Source of the DNA: Hymenobacter nivis
GTDB taxonomy: Bacteria > Bacteroidota > Bacteroidia > Cytophagales > Hymenobacteraceae
Direction of reading: 5' to 3'
Length of the DNA stretch: 64,000 bases
Assembly: GCF_006439025.1 (NCBI RefSeq)
Contig: NZ_RCYZ01000007.1
Span: 182,825-246,824 of the forward strand
Shown here: piece after piece, positions 41,934 to 50,312 of the stretch
Numbering within the stretch: the first letter of the stretch is position 1
Layout: each line of letters starts with the position of its first letter
Notes under the pieces: generated by a model
Database searches by the model: none
What the model saw: only the letters and a program-made list of their open reading frames with translations
Told to the model about the DNA's origin: nothing
Position numbers and translations under genes: made by a program

Positions 41934-42623
41934 ATGAACCTCCAGGAGCACTACGACGCCATGCGCGCCGCCGCCGTCCACCGGCTGGCGCAGGGCCGGG
42001 CCGAGCTGGATCCCTTGATTGATTCGCCGGATGACGACCGCCGCGGCATCACGCTGCTGGCGCGCCCCCCGGCCCGCATCACCGCCGCCCTCGAAGCCAT
42101 CCTGGCCGATTTCCGCTGCATCGAGCCCCAGCAGTACTACTACCCGGCGTCCGACGTGCACCTCACCGTGCTGTCCATCATTTCCTGCTACCGCGGGTTC
42201 GAACTGCCCATGATCGACGCCGCGGCGTACCGGGCGGCCGTGCGCGAAATTGTGGGGCCCGTGCGGCCGTTCAGCGTCGCGTTTTCGGGCCTTACGGCCT
42301 CGCCAGGCGGCATTATCGTGCAAGGCGAGCCGCTGGGCTCCGGCCTGGCCGAGCTGCGCGACCGCACCCGCGCCTACTTCCAACGCTCCAGCCTCCAGCA
42401 GTCCATCGACCAGCGCTACAGCATCCAGACGGCCCACTCCACCGTCATCCGCTTCCGCAGCAATATTCTGGACGCCAACGCCTTGCTGGCCAAAATCGAA
42501 AAATACCAGCACCACTTCATCGGCACCTTTGAGGTGAACGAAGTAGAGCTGGTATTCAACGATTGGTACCAACGGGCGGAAAACACCGTGCTGCTGGAAA
42601 AATATTCCCTCGCCGGGGCTTAG
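41934..42623 (+). CDS. 2H phosphoesterase-family protein (2'-5' RNA ligase-like)
   Basis: 229 aa from the ATG at 41934. Two HxT motifs of the 2H fold are present: HLTVLSI (about residue 75) and HSTVIRF (about 172), separated by about 97 residues. No signal peptide. Family members act as cyclic phosphodiesterases or RNA ligases; which one cannot be told. A GACCTTTG one base from the -7 consensus, followed by GGGGCCCC, lies 42 nt upstream. Confidence 0.82.
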   Translation: MNLQEHYDAMRAAAVHRLAQGRAELDPLIDSPDDDRRGITLLARPPARITAALEAILADFRCIEPQQYYYPASDVHLTVLSIISCYRGFELPMIDAAAYRAAVREIVGPVRPFSVAFSGLTASPGGIIVQGEPLGSGLAELRDRTRAYFQRSSLQQSIDQRYSIQTAHSTVIRFRSNILDANALLAKIEKYQHHFIGTFEVNEVELVFNDWYQRAENTVLLEKYSLAGA

Positions 42624-42689
42624 CGGCCGTACCACCAGCCTCGCCCATGCGGCCCGTGGGGCCCCTGGCGCAGCTCGGCGGTACTGCTT

Positions 42690-43925
42690 TTAGATTATCC
42701 CGGCACCGGCGATGGCGGCTTCGGCGTCGCGTAGGATGTCGTGGCCCATTTTGTCGCGCTTGGTGGCCAGGTAGATGGCGTTGTGGGGATTGGCGGCGAT
42801 TTCGATGGGTACGGTTTCGACTACCTCCAGGCCGTAGGCCGACAGGCCGGTGCGTTTCTTGGGGTTGTTGGTGAGCAGGCGCATCTGGCGCACGCCAAGG
42901 TCGCGCAGGATGGCGGCCCCCACGCCGTAGTCGCGCTCGTCGCCCCGGAAACCCAAGTCCTCGTTGGCCTGCACCGTGTCGCGGCCCTGCTCCTGCAACT
43001 TGTAGGCTTTCAACTTGTTGATGAGGCCAATACCGCGGCCCTCCTGGTTCATGTACACCACCACGCCGCGGCCCTCGCGCTCAATTTGCTGCATGGCCTG
43101 GTGCAGCTGGGGCCCGCAGTCGCAGCGGCACGAGCCGAAGATGTCGCCCGTGATGCACGAGCTGTGCACCCGCGTAAGCATCGGGGCCGGGTCGCTCAGG
43201 TCGCCCTTCACCAGGGCCAGGTGCTGGGCCCCGTTGCTGCGCTGGGTGTAGGCGTAGAGGTCGAAATCGCCCCAGGCGGTGGGCATCTTCACCGAAATCT
43301 CGCGCTGAATCAGGCTCTCCTGCGCCAAGCGGTACTTGATGAGGTCCTGCACCGAAATCAGCTTCAAATCCCACTGCTTGGCCACTTTTTCGAGGTCGGG
43401 CACGCGGGCCATTTCGCCGTCTTCCTTCAAAATCTCGACCAGCACGCCGGCCGGCGCGAAGCCCGCCAGGCGGGCCAGGTCCACGGCCGCTTCGGTGTGG
43501 CCGGCGCGGCGCAGCACGCCTTCTTTGCGGGCCTTGAGGGGGAAAATGTGGCCGGGCTTGCCCAGGTCCTCGGGCTTGGTGGTGGGGTCCACGAGGGCCC
43601 GGATGGTTTTGCTGCGGTCGGAGGCCGAGATGCCGGTGGTCACGCCGTTGGTGAGCAGGTCCACGCTCACGGTGAAGGGCGTGGCGTGCAGGGCCGTGTT
43701 GCGGCCCACCATCAGCTCGAGGCCCAGCTCGTTGCAGCGCTCCTCGGTGAGGGGCGCGCAGACCAGGCCGCGGCCGTGGGTGGCCATGAAGTTGATGATT
43801 TCGGGCGTGGCGGCCTCGGCGGCGCAGATAAAGTCGCCCTCGTTTTCGCGGTCCTCGTCGTCAACGACGACAACAACTTTGCCGGCGCGCAGGTCCGCAA
43901 TGGCGGATTCAATGGTATCTAACAT
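42690..43925 (-). CDS. ribBA: Bifunctional DHBP synthase / GTP cyclohydrolase II
   Basis: Makes both riboflavin precursors: 3,4-dihydroxy-2-butanone 4-phosphate from ribulose 5-phosphate (RibB) and the diaminopyrimidine from GTP (RibA). 411 aa from the ATG at 43923-43925, the usual fused length. RibB half: DDEDRENEGDFICAAE, THGRGLVCAPLT, RRAGHTEAAVDLARLAG. RibA half: HSSCITGDIFGSCRCDCGPQL with the three zinc Cys, YMNQEGRGIGLINKL, DERDYGVGAAILRDLGV, LLTNNPKKRTGL. No FMN riboswitch is seen in the short upstream space. Confidence 0.97.
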   Translation of the reverse strand: MLDTIESAIADLRAGKVVVVVDDEDRENEGDFICAAEAATPEIINFMATHGRGLVCAPLTEERCNELGLELMVGRNTALHATPFTVSVDLLTNGVTTGISASDRSKTIRALVDPTTKPEDLGKPGHIFPLKARKEGVLRRAGHTEAAVDLARLAGFAPAGVLVEILKEDGEMARVPDLEKVAKQWDLKLISVQDLIKYRLAQESLIQREISVKMPTAWGDFDLYAYTQRSNGAQHLALVKGDLSDPAPMLTRVHSSCITGDIFGSCRCDCGPQLHQAMQQIEREGRGVVVYMNQEGRGIGLINKLKAYKLQEQGRDTVQANEDLGFRGDERDYGVGAAILRDLGVRQMRLLTNNPKKRTGLSAYGLEVVETVPIEIAANPHNAIYLATKRDKMGHDILRDAEAAIAGAGII

Positions 43926-44037
43926 GGTCAATCGGGCAGTTCGCGGGGAAGAAGCCAGGGCCCCGGGGGCGGCTGGCGGGCTAAAATAAGGTACGCTTAA
44001 AAAGGCGGCCCGCCGGAAGCGGCCGGGCCAACGGCAA

Positions 44038-45225
44038 TTAACAATTCAGCAGCAATAAGTTCTCCAGGCCGGCCGTGGCGGCGGCCCAGTCGTAGTGCTG
44101 CTGCACAAAGGTGTGGCCGCGGGCGGCCAGCTGCGCGGCCCCGGCGGCGTCGGCCAGCAGCTGACCCACGGCGTCGGCGAGGCCCGCGGCATCGGCCGCC
44201 ACCAGCAAGTGCTGGCCGGGCGTGCCGCGTAACGCGTTGTTGGCCAGGGGTGTGGTCACGCAGGGCAGGTGCATGGCCATGGCTTCCAGCAGCTTGTTTT
44301 GCAGGCCCGTGCCCACCCGCATGGGGGCCACAAATACCCGCGCCTGGGCATAGGCGCTGCGGATGTCGGGCAGCCAGCCGCTCACGGCCACGCCGGGGCG
44401 CTGGGCCAGGGCCCGCACCCGGGCCGCGGGCGTGGTGCCGGCCACCAGCAGCCGGGCCCCCGGGTGGCGGCGCTGCACCAGCGGCAGGATGCTTTCGGCC
44501 AGCCAGCAGGCGGCGTCTACGTTGGGGTGGTAGCCCATGTTGCCGCAAAACAGCAGGTCGTAGGGCTGGGGGGCCCCGGGCTGGGGCCGGAAGTGGGCAA
44601 AGTCGATGCCGTTGGGCACCACGGCGATGGCCCCGCTGGCGGGGTGCGGCAGCAGTTGCCGGTCCTGGTCGCTGATGACGGTGTGGTGGCTGAACCAGGC
44701 GAAGGCCGCGGTTTCGTAGGCGGCCAGGCGGCGGGCCTCCAGGGCCAGCACCGGGCGCTGCCAGGCCGGGGCGGTGGCCACCCGCCGCGCCACGCCGGCC
44801 GAAAACACGTCCATGTAGTCGAGCGTCATGGGGTGCCGGCCGGCGTGGGCCCGCAGGTACTCGGCCATGCGAATGAGCTGGCAGTAAATATGGTCGGGCC
44901 GAAACCCGGCCACCAGCGCATCGACCAGCCGCTGAGCCCCGGCGTGGTAGAAGTACCCCACTTGCAGCGGCCGGCCGCCGGTGGCCAGGGCCCCCAGCAG
45001 CCCGCGTCCCCGCGCCGGCAGCGGCAGCCGGTGCACGTGCAGGCCGCCCCGGCACAGCGGGCGCACGGCGGCCAGGGCGGCGGGCCCCACGGGCTCGTCG
45101 CTGAGGGCGAGCAGGCAGATTTCGTGGCCCTGCCCGGCCAGGTAGCGCAGCTGGTAGTAGGCGCGCAGCTTGTCCCCCTTGTCGAGCGGGTACGGGAAGC
45201 GGGAGAGCAGCACCAAGAGTTTCAT
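44038..45225 (-). CDS. Group 1 (GT4-like) glycosyltransferase
   Basis: 395 aa from the ATG at 45223-45225 (MKLLVLLSRFPYPLDKGDKLRAY). GT-B fold: N-terminal acceptor domain starting SRFPYPLDKGDKLR, C-terminal donor domain with VVPNGIDFAHFRP, LLFCGNMGYHPNVDAACWL, GVAVSGWLPDIRSAYAQARVFVAPMRVGTGLQNKLLEAMAMHLPCV. The G-T-G-x-x-N-K-x-L-E pattern is the nucleotide-sugar binding site. First of four glycan-related genes at 44-49 kb. Divergent from the FkbM gene. Confidence 0.92.
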   Translation of the reverse strand: MKLLVLLSRFPYPLDKGDKLRAYYQLRYLAGQGHEICLLALSDEPVGPAALAAVRPLCRGGLHVHRLPLPARGRGLLGALATGGRPLQVGYFYHAGAQRLVDALVAGFRPDHIYCQLIRMAEYLRAHAGRHPMTLDYMDVFSAGVARRVATAPAWQRPVLALEARRLAAYETAAFAWFSHHTVISDQDRQLLPHPASGAIAVVPNGIDFAHFRPQPGAPQPYDLLFCGNMGYHPNVDAACWLAESILPLVQRRHPGARLLVAGTTPAARVRALAQRPGVAVSGWLPDIRSAYAQARVFVAPMRVGTGLQNKLLEAMAMHLPCVTTPLANNALRGTPGQHLLVAADAAGLADAVGQLLADAAGAAQLAARGHTFVQQHYDWAAATAGLENLLLLNC

Positions 45226-45306
45226 GCGGCGCGAAGGTAAAGCCGGCGGCGGCCCCGCCGGCCCCGCCCCGGGCGGCGCGGCGAGCCGTTTCCGGCGGGC
45301 CCCGCC

Positions 45307-45314
45307 TACATTTG
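45307..45314 (+). promoter_or_regulatory. -7 element TACATTTG
   Basis: Exact TAnnTTTG 55 nt upstream of the FkbM-type methyltransferase ATG. No -33 TTG at normal spacing. Confidence 0.45.
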
Positions 45315-45369
45315 GGGGCGGTTTCTCCGCCCGCCTCCGTTGGCCGCTTGCCCGAACAGGGTGTCCCGA

Positions 45370-46095
45370 ATGAAAGAGTTTCTCAAAAAAATCATCAAAC
45401 GCCTCCCCATTGCCTTCACTCAAAACCAGCGCTACGACCGCCAGACGCAGCAGGTGCTGCGGCGCGTGTTGCACCCGCAGGCCAACTGCGTCGACGTAGG
45501 CTGCCACAAGGGCGAGGTACTGGCCCAAATGCTGCGCTACGCCCCCCAGGGCCAACACTTTGGCTTCGAGCCCATTCCGGCGCTCTACCAGCAGCTCACC
45601 CGCACCTTTGCCCACCGCCCCAACTGCCATTTCTACCAGCTGGGCCTGGGCGACGCCCCCGGCGAAGTTTCCTTCAACTACGTGCTAAGCAACCCGGCCT
45701 ACAGCGGCTTCGTGAAGCGCCGCTACGACCGGCCCGAGCGCGACACGCTCATCACCGTGCAGCGCGCCCGCCTCGACGACGTGCTGCCCCCCGACACGCG
45801 CATCGACCTGATTAAAATCGACGTGGAAGGCGGCGAGCTGCAAGTGCTGCTGGGGGCCCAGGCGCTGCTGGCCGCCAACCGGCCGGTCATCGTGTTCGAG
45901 CACGGCATTGGGGGCTCCGACCACTACGGTACCCGTCCCGAACAGGTGTTCGACCTGCTCACCGCCCCGGCCATCAACCTGCGCATCTCCACCATGACGC
46001 GCTGGCTGGCCGGCCAGCCCGCCCTCACCCGGGCCGAGCTGGTGCAGCAGTTCGACCAGAAGCTGAACTACTATTTCATCGCCTACCCCGCTTAA
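45370..46095 (+). CDS. FkbM-family SAM-dependent methyltransferase
   Basis: 241 aa from the ATG at 45370 (MKEFLKKIIKRLPIAFTQNQR). SAM-binding motif NCVDVGCHKGEV at about 39-50, HFGFEPIPALYQQL, FYQLGLGDAPGEVSFNYV, and the FkbM hallmark IDLIKIDVEGGELQVLLGA. It probably O-methylates a sugar of the glycan made by the neighbouring glycosyltransferases. Confidence 0.92.
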   Translation: MKEFLKKIIKRLPIAFTQNQRYDRQTQQVLRRVLHPQANCVDVGCHKGEVLAQMLRYAPQGQHFGFEPIPALYQQLTRTFAHRPNCHFYQLGLGDAPGEVSFNYVLSNPAYSGFVKRRYDRPERDTLITVQRARLDDVLPPDTRIDLIKIDVEGGELQVLLGAQALLAANRPVIVFEHGIGGSDHYGTRPEQVFDLLTAPAINLRISTMTRWLAGQPALTRAELVQQFDQKLNYYFIAYPA

Positions 46096-46143
46096 ATAGT
46101 TAGTTTTTAGCAGCTTAAAACCCATGTAAATAGGCCGACTACC

Positions 46144-46303
46144 AGCCCCAAAGGGGCGGCCCATCGGTGGTAAAACATGGCCTATTACCAGCAGAAGCCC
46201 CAGCGGGGCGACCCAGCACCGTTACGTGCGGTTGGGTCGCCCCGCTGGGGCTTTGTTCTTCAATACCAGCAAATTACTACCGACGGATCGCCCCTCCGGG
46301 GCT
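46144..46303. repeat. Composite intergenic repeat of AGCCCC-nnn-GGGGCG modules
   Basis: Two related 30-nt modules lie in opposite orientation at 46144-46173 (+) and 46274-46303 (-), each AGCCCC, 3 nt, GGGGCG, then a TCGGTnGTAA end. Between them a perfect 20-bp palindrome (46196-46215 with 46233-46252) starts with the same AGCCCC-AGC-GGGGCGACC word. The space between the FkbM and glycosyltransferase genes is almost wholly this element. Confidence 0.75.
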
Positions 46304-46337
46304 ATAAGCGCGTAAGCCCTATAGCTCAACTCGCTTC

Positions 46338-47579
46338 TCAACTTCTCCCGCCCGTCAGCAACTGCGCATACAGGGCCTCGAAGCGCTTGGTTACTTGGTC
46401 GTTGGCATACACGTCGGCGGCGGTGCGGGCGGCGGCGGCCCCCAGGGCCCCCACGGGCAGGCGGCCATGGTAGTAGTCGCGCAGGGCGGCCTGCCAGGCC
46501 GGGGCCCCGTCGCGCAGTACCACGTCGTGGCCGTCGCGCACGGCAATGCCTTCGGCGCCCAGGCCGGTGCTCAGAATGGCCTTGCCCAGGGCCATGCCTT
46601 CGATGATTTTGACGCGCATGCCGCCGCCGCTCAGCAGCGGCACCAGCATCAAATCGTACTGCCGCATGAAGGCGGCGGCCGAGTCTACAAAGCCGTGGAT
46701 GAATACGTTATCGGTGCGCGGGGCCAGCAGGTGGGGCGGCGTGCCGGTGCCGGCCACGTGCAGCTCCAGGTCGGGCAGCTCGGCGTGCACGGCGGGCCAC
46801 ACCTCGCGCAGCAGCCAGTCCAGCCCTTCGCGGTTGGGCAGCCAGTTCAGCGAGCCGATCATGAACACAGAGCGCGGTTTGGGCCGGATGGCCGGGTCGG
46901 GCTGGAAGGAGCCCAACTCCACCGCCGCCGGCACCAGGGGCATGGGCCCGGGGCAGCCCAGGGCCCCCAGGCGGGCAATGTCCTCTTCGGTGATGGCGGC
47001 AATCCCGTCGAAGCGCCCGAGGTATTCACGCTCAAACCGCTGCATGCGCCCGGCCAGGTGGTTCAGATACCAGCGTTTCAGGGGGTTGCGCTCGCCGCTG
47101 GCCAGCCGCTCCCAGATAACGTACTCGATGTTGTGGGCCCGTAACACCAGGGGTGGCGGGCAATTTGTTTCGTTTACCGGGTGCTTTAACTTCCAACGTA
47201 CAAAGCTCAAGTAGTGGGCAACAAATGTGCCCTCAAATTGCACTACATCAAACTTTGTTTCGCTCAGCAGGTGGCTCAGCGCCGTTACCACATCTTGGCT
47301 GATGAACCGCTCTACATTATAGGGTTCACTGGAAAAAAGTAAGTTCCGCAGCGCCTTCAGCGGCTTCAGATTCGTGTCCACGTCCACAGTTACCAGCCGG
47401 AACTGGGGCCCCAGGTGGGCCAGGGCGTCGGCGGGCTGGTGGTGCTTGGGCGTGTTGATGGCAAGCATCGTGACGCGGTGGCCAGAGCGCAGCAGCCCAG
47501 TGGTGATGTTGTAAATCCCGATAGCCCCGCCGTCGTGCAGCGGAAACGGCACCCGCGGGCTCACTTGAAGAATGTGCAT
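46338..47579 (-). CDS. Group 1 (GT4-like) glycosyltransferase
   Basis: 413 aa from the ATG at 47577-47579 (MHILQVSPRVPFPLHDGGAIGIY). Acceptor half with SPRVPFPLHDGGAIG and LRAHNIEYVIWERLA; donor half with VFMIGSLNWLPNREGLDWLL, LHVAGTGTP, VFIHGFVDSAAAFMRQYDLMLVPLLSGGGMRVKIIEGMALGKAILST. The GGGMRVKIIEG loop is the donor-binding signature. The ATG lies 6 nt after a TATTTTTG element, so a leaderless message is likely. Confidence 0.92.
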   Translation of the reverse strand: MHILQVSPRVPFPLHDGGAIGIYNITTGLLRSGHRVTMLAINTPKHHQPADALAHLGPQFRLVTVDVDTNLKPLKALRNLLFSSEPYNVERFISQDVVTALSHLLSETKFDVVQFEGTFVAHYLSFVRWKLKHPVNETNCPPPLVLRAHNIEYVIWERLASGERNPLKRWYLNHLAGRMQRFEREYLGRFDGIAAITEEDIARLGALGCPGPMPLVPAAVELGSFQPDPAIRPKPRSVFMIGSLNWLPNREGLDWLLREVWPAVHAELPDLELHVAGTGTPPHLLAPRTDNVFIHGFVDSAAAFMRQYDLMLVPLLSGGGMRVKIIEGMALGKAILSTGLGAEGIAVRDGHDVVLRDGAPAWQAALRDYYHGRLPVGALGAAAARTAADVYANDQVTKRFEALYAQLLTGGRS

Positions 47580-47585
47580 AGGCCG

Positions 47586-47593
47586 CAAAAATA
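47586..47593 (-). promoter_or_regulatory. -7 element TATTTTTG
   Basis: Exact TAnnTTTG with only 6 nt to the ATG at 47579. Confidence 0.45.
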
Positions 47594-47608
47594 CGCCTGG
47601 GGCCCTCC

Positions 47609-48790
47609 CTACGCCGGGCCAGCGGCCTGGGCGGCTTGCAGGGCCTCCCACAGCACCTCGGCGCTGCGCACCCACGAGAAGCGGGCCACGTTGGCCAGGC
47701 CGGCGGCCCGCAGGCGCAGGCGCAGCGGCTCGTCGCGGCTCAGCTGGGCCAAAGCTTCGGCAATGGCGGCCGGCTGGTGTGGGTCGCAGAGCAAGGCCCC
47801 GGTGGGGCCGCCCGCTACCTCGGGCAGCGACGACAGGTTGGAGGTGACGACCGGGCAGCCGCTGGCCTGGGCCTCCACCACGGGCAGGCCAAAGCCCTCA
47901 AAGAAAGGCACGTACACCGTGGCCAGCGCAGCCGCGTACAGGCCCGCTAGCTCATCTTCGCCTACCCGGCCCGTGAAGTGCACGGCGGCCTGCACGGCCG
48001 GCGGCAACTGCCGGTAGGCTTCAAAGATGGGCCCCGCCTGCCAGGCCTCGCGGCCCACCACCAGCAGCTGCACGGCTGCCGCGGGGCCCTCCCCGGCCGC
48101 TGCCCCCACCCCTTCCCCTGCCTTGTACAGGCCGAAGGCCCGCAGCAGGTTCGCCAGGTTTTTGCGCGGCTGCAGGGCCCCCACGAACAGGAAATACGGC
48201 TGCCCTGCGCTGAACTGAGCCCGCACAGCCGCCTGCTGCGCCGCTGGTTGCGGCCGGAACTGCGCGGCCGGCGCATTGTACGCCACCCGAATGGGCCCCG
48301 CGGGCAGCCCCAGCTGCGCGGCCACGTCGTGCCGGGTGGCCTCCGACACAGCCACCAGCTGCGCGGCGGCGCGGGCAAACCGCGGCATGAAATACGTGTA
48401 GTAGCGGTGCACGAGGCGGCTCACGTCGTGGGGGCGGTGCAGGTAGGCTAGGTCGTGCAGCACCAGCACCCGGGGCACGCGCGTGTTCAGCACCGTGAAG
48501 GACTCGGGCGAGAGCAGCGCGGCCGGGCGGTGCCGCCGCAGCCACCAGGCCACGGCCCCCTCGTACCAGGCCAAAATCAGGAGGGGGTGGCGCGCCGGGG
48601 GCCCCAGCACGTGGGGCACCACGTTGGGCCCCAGCACATAGCGCGGGTCGTAGGGCCGGTCGAAGAGGAAGTGAAACGTGCACTCCGGGTGCTGGTGCAC
48701 CAGCTCGCGCAGGGTTTCGAAGGTGTAACGGCCGAGGCCCTCCAGCTGGTTGCCGGGCAACAGAAAACGGGTGGTAACGGCGATGTGCAC
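47609..48790 (-). CDS. Group 1 (GT4) glycosyltransferase
   Basis: 393 aa from the GTG at 48788-48790 (VHIAVTTRFLLPGNQLEGLGRYT). Donor-domain motifs are classical: PYFLFVGALQPRKNLANLLRAF, VHFTGRVGEDELAGLYAAAL, VYVPFFEGFGLPVVEAQASGCPVVTSNLSSLPEVAGG with the E-x7-E pattern. Acceptor half contains LVLHDLAYLHRPHDV and VSEATRHDVAAQLGL, close to mannosyl/rhamnosyltransferase-like GT4 enzymes. Last gene of the glycan cluster. Promoter TACTTTTG at 48811-48818. Confidence 0.92.
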   Translation of the reverse strand: MHIAVTTRFLLPGNQLEGLGRYTFETLRELVHQHPECTFHFLFDRPYDPRYVLGPNVVPHVLGPPARHPLLILAWYEGAVAWWLRRHRPAALLSPESFTVLNTRVPRVLVLHDLAYLHRPHDVSRLVHRYYTYFMPRFARAAAQLVAVSEATRHDVAAQLGLPAGPIRVAYNAPAAQFRPQPAAQQAAVRAQFSAGQPYFLFVGALQPRKNLANLLRAFGLYKAGEGVGAAAGEGPAAAVQLLVVGREAWQAGPIFEAYRQLPPAVQAAVHFTGRVGEDELAGLYAAALATVYVPFFEGFGLPVVEAQASGCPVVTSNLSSLPEVAGGPTGALLCDPHQPAAIAEALAQLSRDEPLRLRLRAAGLANVARFSWVRSAEVLWEALQAAQAAGPA

Positions 48791-48810
48791 GGCGTGGCGA
48801 AAGGTAGCCG

Positions 48811-48818
48811 CAAAAGTA
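48811..48818 (-). promoter_or_regulatory. -7 element TACTTTTG
   Basis: Exact TAnnTTTG, 20 nt upstream of the GTG at 48790; supports the GTG start. Confidence 0.5.
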
Positions 48819-48824
48819 GGGCCC

Positions 48825-49886
48825 CTACAGCCCCAGCTGGCGGAAGCTCACCTCCAGGCTTTCAATCTGCTGCTCCGAGCCCAGCAGCAGCAGCACGTCG
48901 CCGGGGGCCGGGCGGTAGTCGGCCGAGGGGCTCACCGAGAGGCTGCCGTCGGCCAGGCGCAGGCCGATGACGGTGGCCCCGGTGCGCGAGCGCACGTCGA
49001 GCTCGCGGATGCTCTGGCCCTGCATGTCGCGGCGCAACTGCTCGTAGCTGAGCTCCTCCAGGCGCAATTTATCGGCCGTAAGGCCCGAGATAAGGTCCAG
49101 GAAGCGAATGACTTCGGGGCGCACTACGAGTTTGGCCATGTGCGAGCCGCCAATTTCGTCGGGCATCACCACGGCATCAGCCCCGGCCGAGATGAGCTTG
49201 CTCTCGGAAGTTTTCAGCTTGGCGCGGGCAATGATTTTCAGGCGCGCGTTCAGGGCCCGGGCCGAGAGGGCCACGAACACGTTGTCGGCGTCTTTGGGCA
49301 GGGCCGTGATGAGGGCCGAGGCGCGGGCCACGCCGGCCTGCTCGAGCACCACGTCGGTAGTGGCGTCGCCAATCACCGTCACGATGCTGCCGCCGGGGGC
49401 CCCGTCGCCGTTGTAGTCCTCGCCGGTTTTGCCGTCGCTCACGTCCTTCATCAGCTGCTCGTTTTGCTCCACCACCACCACACGCACGCCGTTGGCGCGC
49501 AGCTCTTGGTAGGCGCGGCGGCCGTTGGCCCCGAAGCCGCAAAGGATAATGTGCCCGCTGAAGCGCTGGATTTGTTGGTCGGTCCGGTACATTTTAAACA
49601 GGTTGCGCAGCTCGCCGGCAAACAGGAACGTGGTGAATACCGACACCAGGTAGGCCACCACCACGAGGTTGAAGAGGATGTAAAACGACACAAAAATGCG
49701 CCCCGCTTCCGAAAACGGGTGCACCTCGCCGTAACCCACCGTGGCAATGGTGGTAATGGTCATGTAAAACGCATCGGCCCAGCCCAGGTGCTCGATGAGG
49801 CGGAACCCGGTGAGTCCCGTGCCCAGGCTCACGAGCGTGAGCCCGAAAGCCAACCGCAGGCGGCCCAGGTTGAGGCGCTTAAACAT
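48825..49886 (-). CDS. Potassium channel with RCK/TrkA domains
   Basis: Two-TM ion channel, 353 aa from the ATG at 49884-49886 (MFKRLNLGRLRLAFG). TM1 at about 12-30, selectivity filter TVGYG at 49-53 (TTIATVGYGEVHPF), TM2 at about 65-88 (VSFYILFNLVVVAYLVSVFTTF). RCK-N Rossmann domain with GHIILCGFGANGRRAYQEL (GxGxxG type), VVVVEQNE, VIGDATTD; C-terminal TrkA-C domain with GDVLLLLGSEQQIESLE. Very like MthK/GsuK-type bacterial K+ channels. Promoter TAGCTTTG at 49921-49928. Confidence 0.93.
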   Translation of the reverse strand: MFKRLNLGRLRLAFGLTLVSLGTGLTGFRLIEHLGWADAFYMTITTIATVGYGEVHPFSEAGRIFVSFYILFNLVVVAYLVSVFTTFLFAGELRNLFKMYRTDQQIQRFSGHIILCGFGANGRRAYQELRANGVRVVVVEQNEQLMKDVSDGKTGEDYNGDGAPGGSIVTVIGDATTDVVLEQAGVARASALITALPKDADNVFVALSARALNARLKIIARAKLKTSESKLISAGADAVVMPDEIGGSHMAKLVVRPEVIRFLDLISGLTADKLRLEELSYEQLRRDMQGQSIRELDVRSRTGATVIGLRLADGSLSVSPSADYRPAPGDVLLLLGSEQQIESLEVSFRQLGL

Positions 49887-49920
49887 GCACAAAAAGGGAG
49901 CGGAGTGGCAGCACGGGCCC

Positions 49921-49928
49921 CAAAGCTA
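49921..49928 (-). promoter_or_regulatory. -7 element TAGCTTTG
   Basis: Exact TAnnTTTG followed by GGGGCCC on the minus strand, 34 nt upstream of the K+ channel ATG. It lies between the PspC-like stop (49943) and the channel gene. Confidence 0.5.
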
Positions 49929-49942
49929 CGGCCGGCGGGGCC

Positions 49943-50161
49943 CTAAAGGTCCCACACGGTGCTGCGCTGCTGGCGCCAGGCGCGGCGCACGTTCATCCAA
50001 AACACGCCCGCGAAGTAGAGCACCACCGGCGAGCCAAACGTGAAAAACGAGGCGTACACAAACGAGAGCCGGATGCTGCGGGTGCTGAAGCCCCACCGCT
50101 GGCCCAGGGCCGAGCACAGGCCAAACGACTGCGCTTCGAGGTAATCGGTGAGGGTTTTCAT
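49943..50161 (-). CDS. PspC-like small membrane protein
   Basis: 72 aa from the ATG at 50159-50161 (MKTLTDYLEAQSFGLCSALGQR). The pattern of a short amphipathic start with FGLCSALGQRWGF, then RLSFVYASFFTFGSPVVLYFAGVFWM (one TM), then a basic tail, fits the PspC domain of stress-responsive membrane proteins. Co-directional with the K+ channel, which has its own promoter. Confidence 0.8.
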   Translation of the reverse strand: MKTLTDYLEAQSFGLCSALGQRWGFSTRSIRLSFVYASFFTFGSPVVLYFAGVFWMNVRRAWRQQRSTVWDL

Positions 50162-50239
50162 GGCGGGGGGCACGGGCGGGAAAGGGCCCCGGGCTGGGCT
50201 AAGTTACAACGCAAACGGGAGCGGCCCCACCGAACCGGG

Positions 50240-50247
50240 TAGCTTTG
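50240..50247 (+). promoter_or_regulatory. -7 element TAGCTTTG
   Basis: Exact TAnnTTTG 65 nt upstream of the TPR lipoprotein's TTG start. Confidence 0.45.
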
Positions 50248-50312
50248 CGCGCCCGGGCCCCACCTTTTTTTGGTTCTTGTACGTTTAGGGCGCTCGCTAA
50301 AGCCATAATCTG

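Noticed and set aside
42624..44037. FMN riboswitch upstream of ribBA
   Set aside because: The space before the ATG at 43925 is short and lacks the conserved RFN words.
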